NCBI GenBank assembly: GCA_028752905.1
Contig: JAQNBH010000002.1
Location: forward strand, 24,377,059 to 24,441,058
DNA: 64,000 bases
Reading direction: 5' to 3'
Origin: Cladorhizidae sp. MBARI D1340-BT2
Taxonomy: Eukaryota > Porifera > Demospongiae > Poecilosclerida > Cladorhizidae
Of this stretch, positions 61,392 through 64,000 are shown piece by piece. Numbering within the stretch: position 1 is the first letter of the stretch; every line of letters begins with the position of its first letter. A program made the position numbers and the translations under genes. The notes under the pieces were generated by a model that saw only the letters and a list, made by a program, of their open reading frames with translations, searched no databases and was not told the origin of the DNA.

Positions 61392-62599
61392 AACATGTTT
61401 AGCATCAAGTAAGAGTACAATTCATAACTGCCCTAATTAACAAGACCAAAGTCCCAGATTTTGTCAACTGATAGAGAAGGCCCTTATCTGCAACATATGA
61501 ACAGATTATCAATAAATGTAGTGGTTTTTCACTGGCAGGCCACCGCTTTGGCAACTGGAAAACGCCAGGAAAAATCACAAACCTTAACACTTCAAATCAC
61601 CATAACTTGCTAATACTTAGAGTACTCAAAATTTTGGCACGTACAAAAGACAGATAATTAGAAGGGCTATCCGGTGATATAAAAATTATCTTTTTTGGGT
61701 AAAGTGTAGAAAAGTTATGAGCTTCACGGCAAAAAAACAAGATTTTCGGGGGGAAAATGAGAAACATATAGACCAAATTAGGGCAAATATCAAGAACATG
61801 TTTAGCATCAAGTAAGAGTACAATTCATAACTGCCCTAATTAACAAGACCAAAGTCCCAGATTTTGTCAACTGATAGAGAAGGCCCTTATCTGCAACATG
61901 TGAACAGATTATCAATAAATGTAGTGGTTTTTCACTGGCAGGCCACCGCTTTGGCAACTGGAAAACGCCAGGAAAATCACAAACCTTACCACTTCAAATC
62001 ATCATAACTTCCTAATACTTAGAGTATTCAAAACTTTGGCACGTACAAAAGACAGATAATTAGAAGGGCTATCCGGTGATATAAAAATTATCTTTTTGGG
62101 GTAAAGTGTAGAATAGTTATGAGCTTCACGGCAAAAAAACAAGATTTTCGGGGGGGAAATGAGAAACATATAGACCAAATTAGGGCAAATATCAAGAACA
62201 TGTTTAGCATCAAGTAAGAGTACAATTCATAACTGCCCTAATTAACAAGACCAAAGTCCCAGATTTTGTCAACTGATAGAGAAGGCCCTTATCTGCAACA
62301 TGTGAACAGATTATCAATAAATGTAGTGGTTTTTCACTGGCAGGCCACCGCTTTGGCAACTGGAAAACGCCAGGAAAAATCCCAAACCTTACCACTTCAA
62401 ATCACCATAACTTGCTAATACTTAGAGTACTCAAAATTTTGGCACGTACAAAAGACAGATAATTAGAAGAGCTATTCGGTGATATAAAAATTATCTTTTT
62501 TGGGTAAAGTGTAGAAAAGTTATGAGCTTCACGGCAAAAAAACAAGATTTTCGGGGGGAAAATGAGAAACATATAGACCAAATTAGGGCAAATATCAAG

Positions 62600-63105
62600 A
62601 TAGAGAACACATAATGAAACCTATCATTCGAATCATATCAAGTTCATTACAGTAAAGTTTGCAGAATATTATGGATGTTTGATATCAACAGAGAGCACAG
62701 AGAGAGACCTATCTTAATAGCTATATATCAAGTTTATTCAGTGAAGTGTGGAGAATCTATTTAGCATCAAGAGAGAGCAGAGAGAAACCTATCTTGTGAT
62801 TCTATCAAGTCCATTACTGTGAAGTATGCGGAATATACGGATGTTTGGTATCAAGAGAGAGAACAGAGAGAGGCCTACCTTTAGAGCTATATATCAAGTC
62901 TATTCAGTGAAGTGTGGAGAATCTATGAAGCTAACATGTTTAGCTCAAGATAGAGAACACTGAGAGATACCTATCTTGCAAGTCCATTACAGTGAAGTGT
63001 GCAGAATATATGGATGTTTGGTATCAAGAGAGAGCACTTGGAGAGTCCTATCTTAATAGCTGTATAACAAGTCTATTCAGTGAAGTGTGGATAATCTACG
63101 AAGCT
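62600..63105 (-). repeat. B block, reverse, TTCATTACAG variant
   Basis: Counterpart of 58667. Two A monomers (63106-63913) follow. The first repeats the TTTGTCACTG deletion and also has CACGTATATACAAAAG. Confidence 0.92.
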
Positions 63106-63913
63106 AACATGTTTAGCATCAAGTAAGAGTACAATTCATAACTGCCCTAATTAACAAGACCAAAGTCCCAGATTTTGTCACTGATAGAGAAGGCCCTTAT
63201 CTGCAACATGTGAACAGATTATCAATAAATGTAGTGGTTTTTCACTGGCAGGCCACCGCTTTGGCAACTGGAAAACGCCAGGAAAAATCCCAAACCTTAC
63301 CACTTCAAATCACCATAACTTGCTAATACTTAGAGTACTCAAACTTTTGGCACGTATATACAAAAGACAGATAATTAGAAGGGCTATTCGGTGATATAAA
63401 AATTATCTTTTTTGGGTAAAGTGTAGAACAGTTATGAGCTTCACGGCAAAAAAACAAGATTTTCGGGGGGAAAATGAGAAACATATAGGCCAAATTAGGG
63501 CAAATATCAAGAACATGTTTAGCATCAAGTAAGAGTACAATTCATAACTGCCCTAATTAACAAGACCAAAGTCCCAGATTTTGTCAACTGATAGAGAAGG
63601 CCCTTATCTGCAACATGTGAACAGATTATCAATAAATGTAGTGGTTTTCACTGGCAGGCCACCGCTTTGGCAACTGGAAAACGCCAGGAAAGATCCCAAA
63701 CCTTACCACTTCAAATCACCATAACTTGCTAATACTTAGAGTACTTAAAATTTTGGCACGTACAAAAGACAGATAATTAGAAGAGCTATCCGGTGATATA
63801 AAAATTATCTTTTTTGGGTAAAGTGTAGAAAAGTTATGAGCTTCACGGCAAAAAAACAAGATTTTCGGGGGGAAAATGAGAAACATATAGACCAAATTAG
63901 GGCAAATATCAAG

Positions 63914-64000
63914 ATAGAGAACACATAATGAAACCTATCATTCGAATCATATCAAGTCCATTACAGTAAAGTGTGCAGAATATTATGGATGTTTGATATC
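63914..64000 (-). repeat. B block, reverse, truncated by the window end
   Basis: The first 87 bp of a block. The array continues beyond the window. Confidence 0.9.

Larger units (their letters stand above)
49900..63300 (-). repeat. 3.93-kb higher-order repeat superimposed on the satellite
   Basis: Marker variants recur at a 3932-3936 bp spacing: ATATCCAG near 53146, 57082 and 61014; an A8 run near 51240 and 55176; CAACATATGAAC near 57563 and 61495; TTTGTCACTG near 59244 and 63177. Each unit is three B blocks plus their A monomers. Copy boundaries are approximate. Confidence 0.82.
31698..64000 (-). repeat. Satellite array, reverse orientation, right of the retrotransposon
   Basis: Twenty-three complete B blocks and one cut by the window end alternate with runs of 1, 2, 3 or 5 A monomers, most often two. 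Local families of variants show that blocks of one or more units have been copied to neighbouring places. A marker GTAGTAAAGTTATG is confined to about 32.0-35.1 kb. I find no gene. The 61- and 75-codon open frames are satellite sequence, and the 75-codon ones (51104-51331 and 55040-55267) exist only because of an extra A in an A-run. Confidence 0.96.

Overview
The window is eukaryotic satellite DNA, almost entirely tandem repeats, broken by one full-length LTR retrotransposon that holds the only credible gene. It suggests an animal, probably an invertebrate. The retrotransposon is a Ty3-type (Metaviridae-like) element whose reverse transcriptase and RNase H features (Cys-Val-Asp-Asp catalytic box, Cys-rich RNase H loop) I associate with animal elements, and its LTR carries an arthropod-type initiator (TCAGTT). 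The species cannot be named. Nothing looks bacterial or viral in the ordinary sense, and no tRNA, rRNA, CRISPR array or host gene was seen.

Layout. Positions 1-17303 are satellite in one orientation (called forward). At 17303/17309 the array flips, and 17311-64000 is the same satellite in reverse orientation. Two components make up the array. Component A is a 402-403 bp monomer (about 96 complete copies). Component B is a 506 bp block (39 copies, counting one interrupted and one cut by the window end), itself made of six diverged units of about 85 bp. The usual higher-order unit is A(402)-A(403)-B(506) = 1311 bp, with variants of 1, 3, 4 or 5 A per B. Positions 1-4997 contain only A, arranged as a four-monomer unit of about 1610 bp. 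Larger, younger duplications lie on top: a near-identical 3.93 kb unit between about 49.9 and 63.2 kb, and a block at 38.7-42.6 kb that recurs 7359 bp downstream.

The retrotransposon (26109-31561, + strand) sits inside a reverse B block with a clean 5-bp target duplication (CCTAT). Its two 212-bp LTRs appear identical and its 1620-codon Gag-Pol frame is open, so it is young and may be competent. From 5' to 3' it has the LTR, a primer-binding site, a 112-bp leader, Gag (zinc knuckles), aspartic protease, reverse transcriptase, RNase H, integrase (D-D35-E, GPY/F-like module), a proline-rich tail, a polypurine tract and the second LTR. There is no env and no chromodomain.

The most interesting signal is how it may prime reverse transcription. 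The primer-binding site does not begin with TGG, as a tRNA primer would need. It is perfectly complementary over 15 bp to a segment inside the LTR that starts exactly at the predicted +1 A of the TCAGTT initiator. This is the geometry expected of Tf1-like self-priming, where the transcript's own 5' end folds back as the primer, and here it occurs in an element without a chromodomain. The single gag-pol frame is a second parallel with Tf1.
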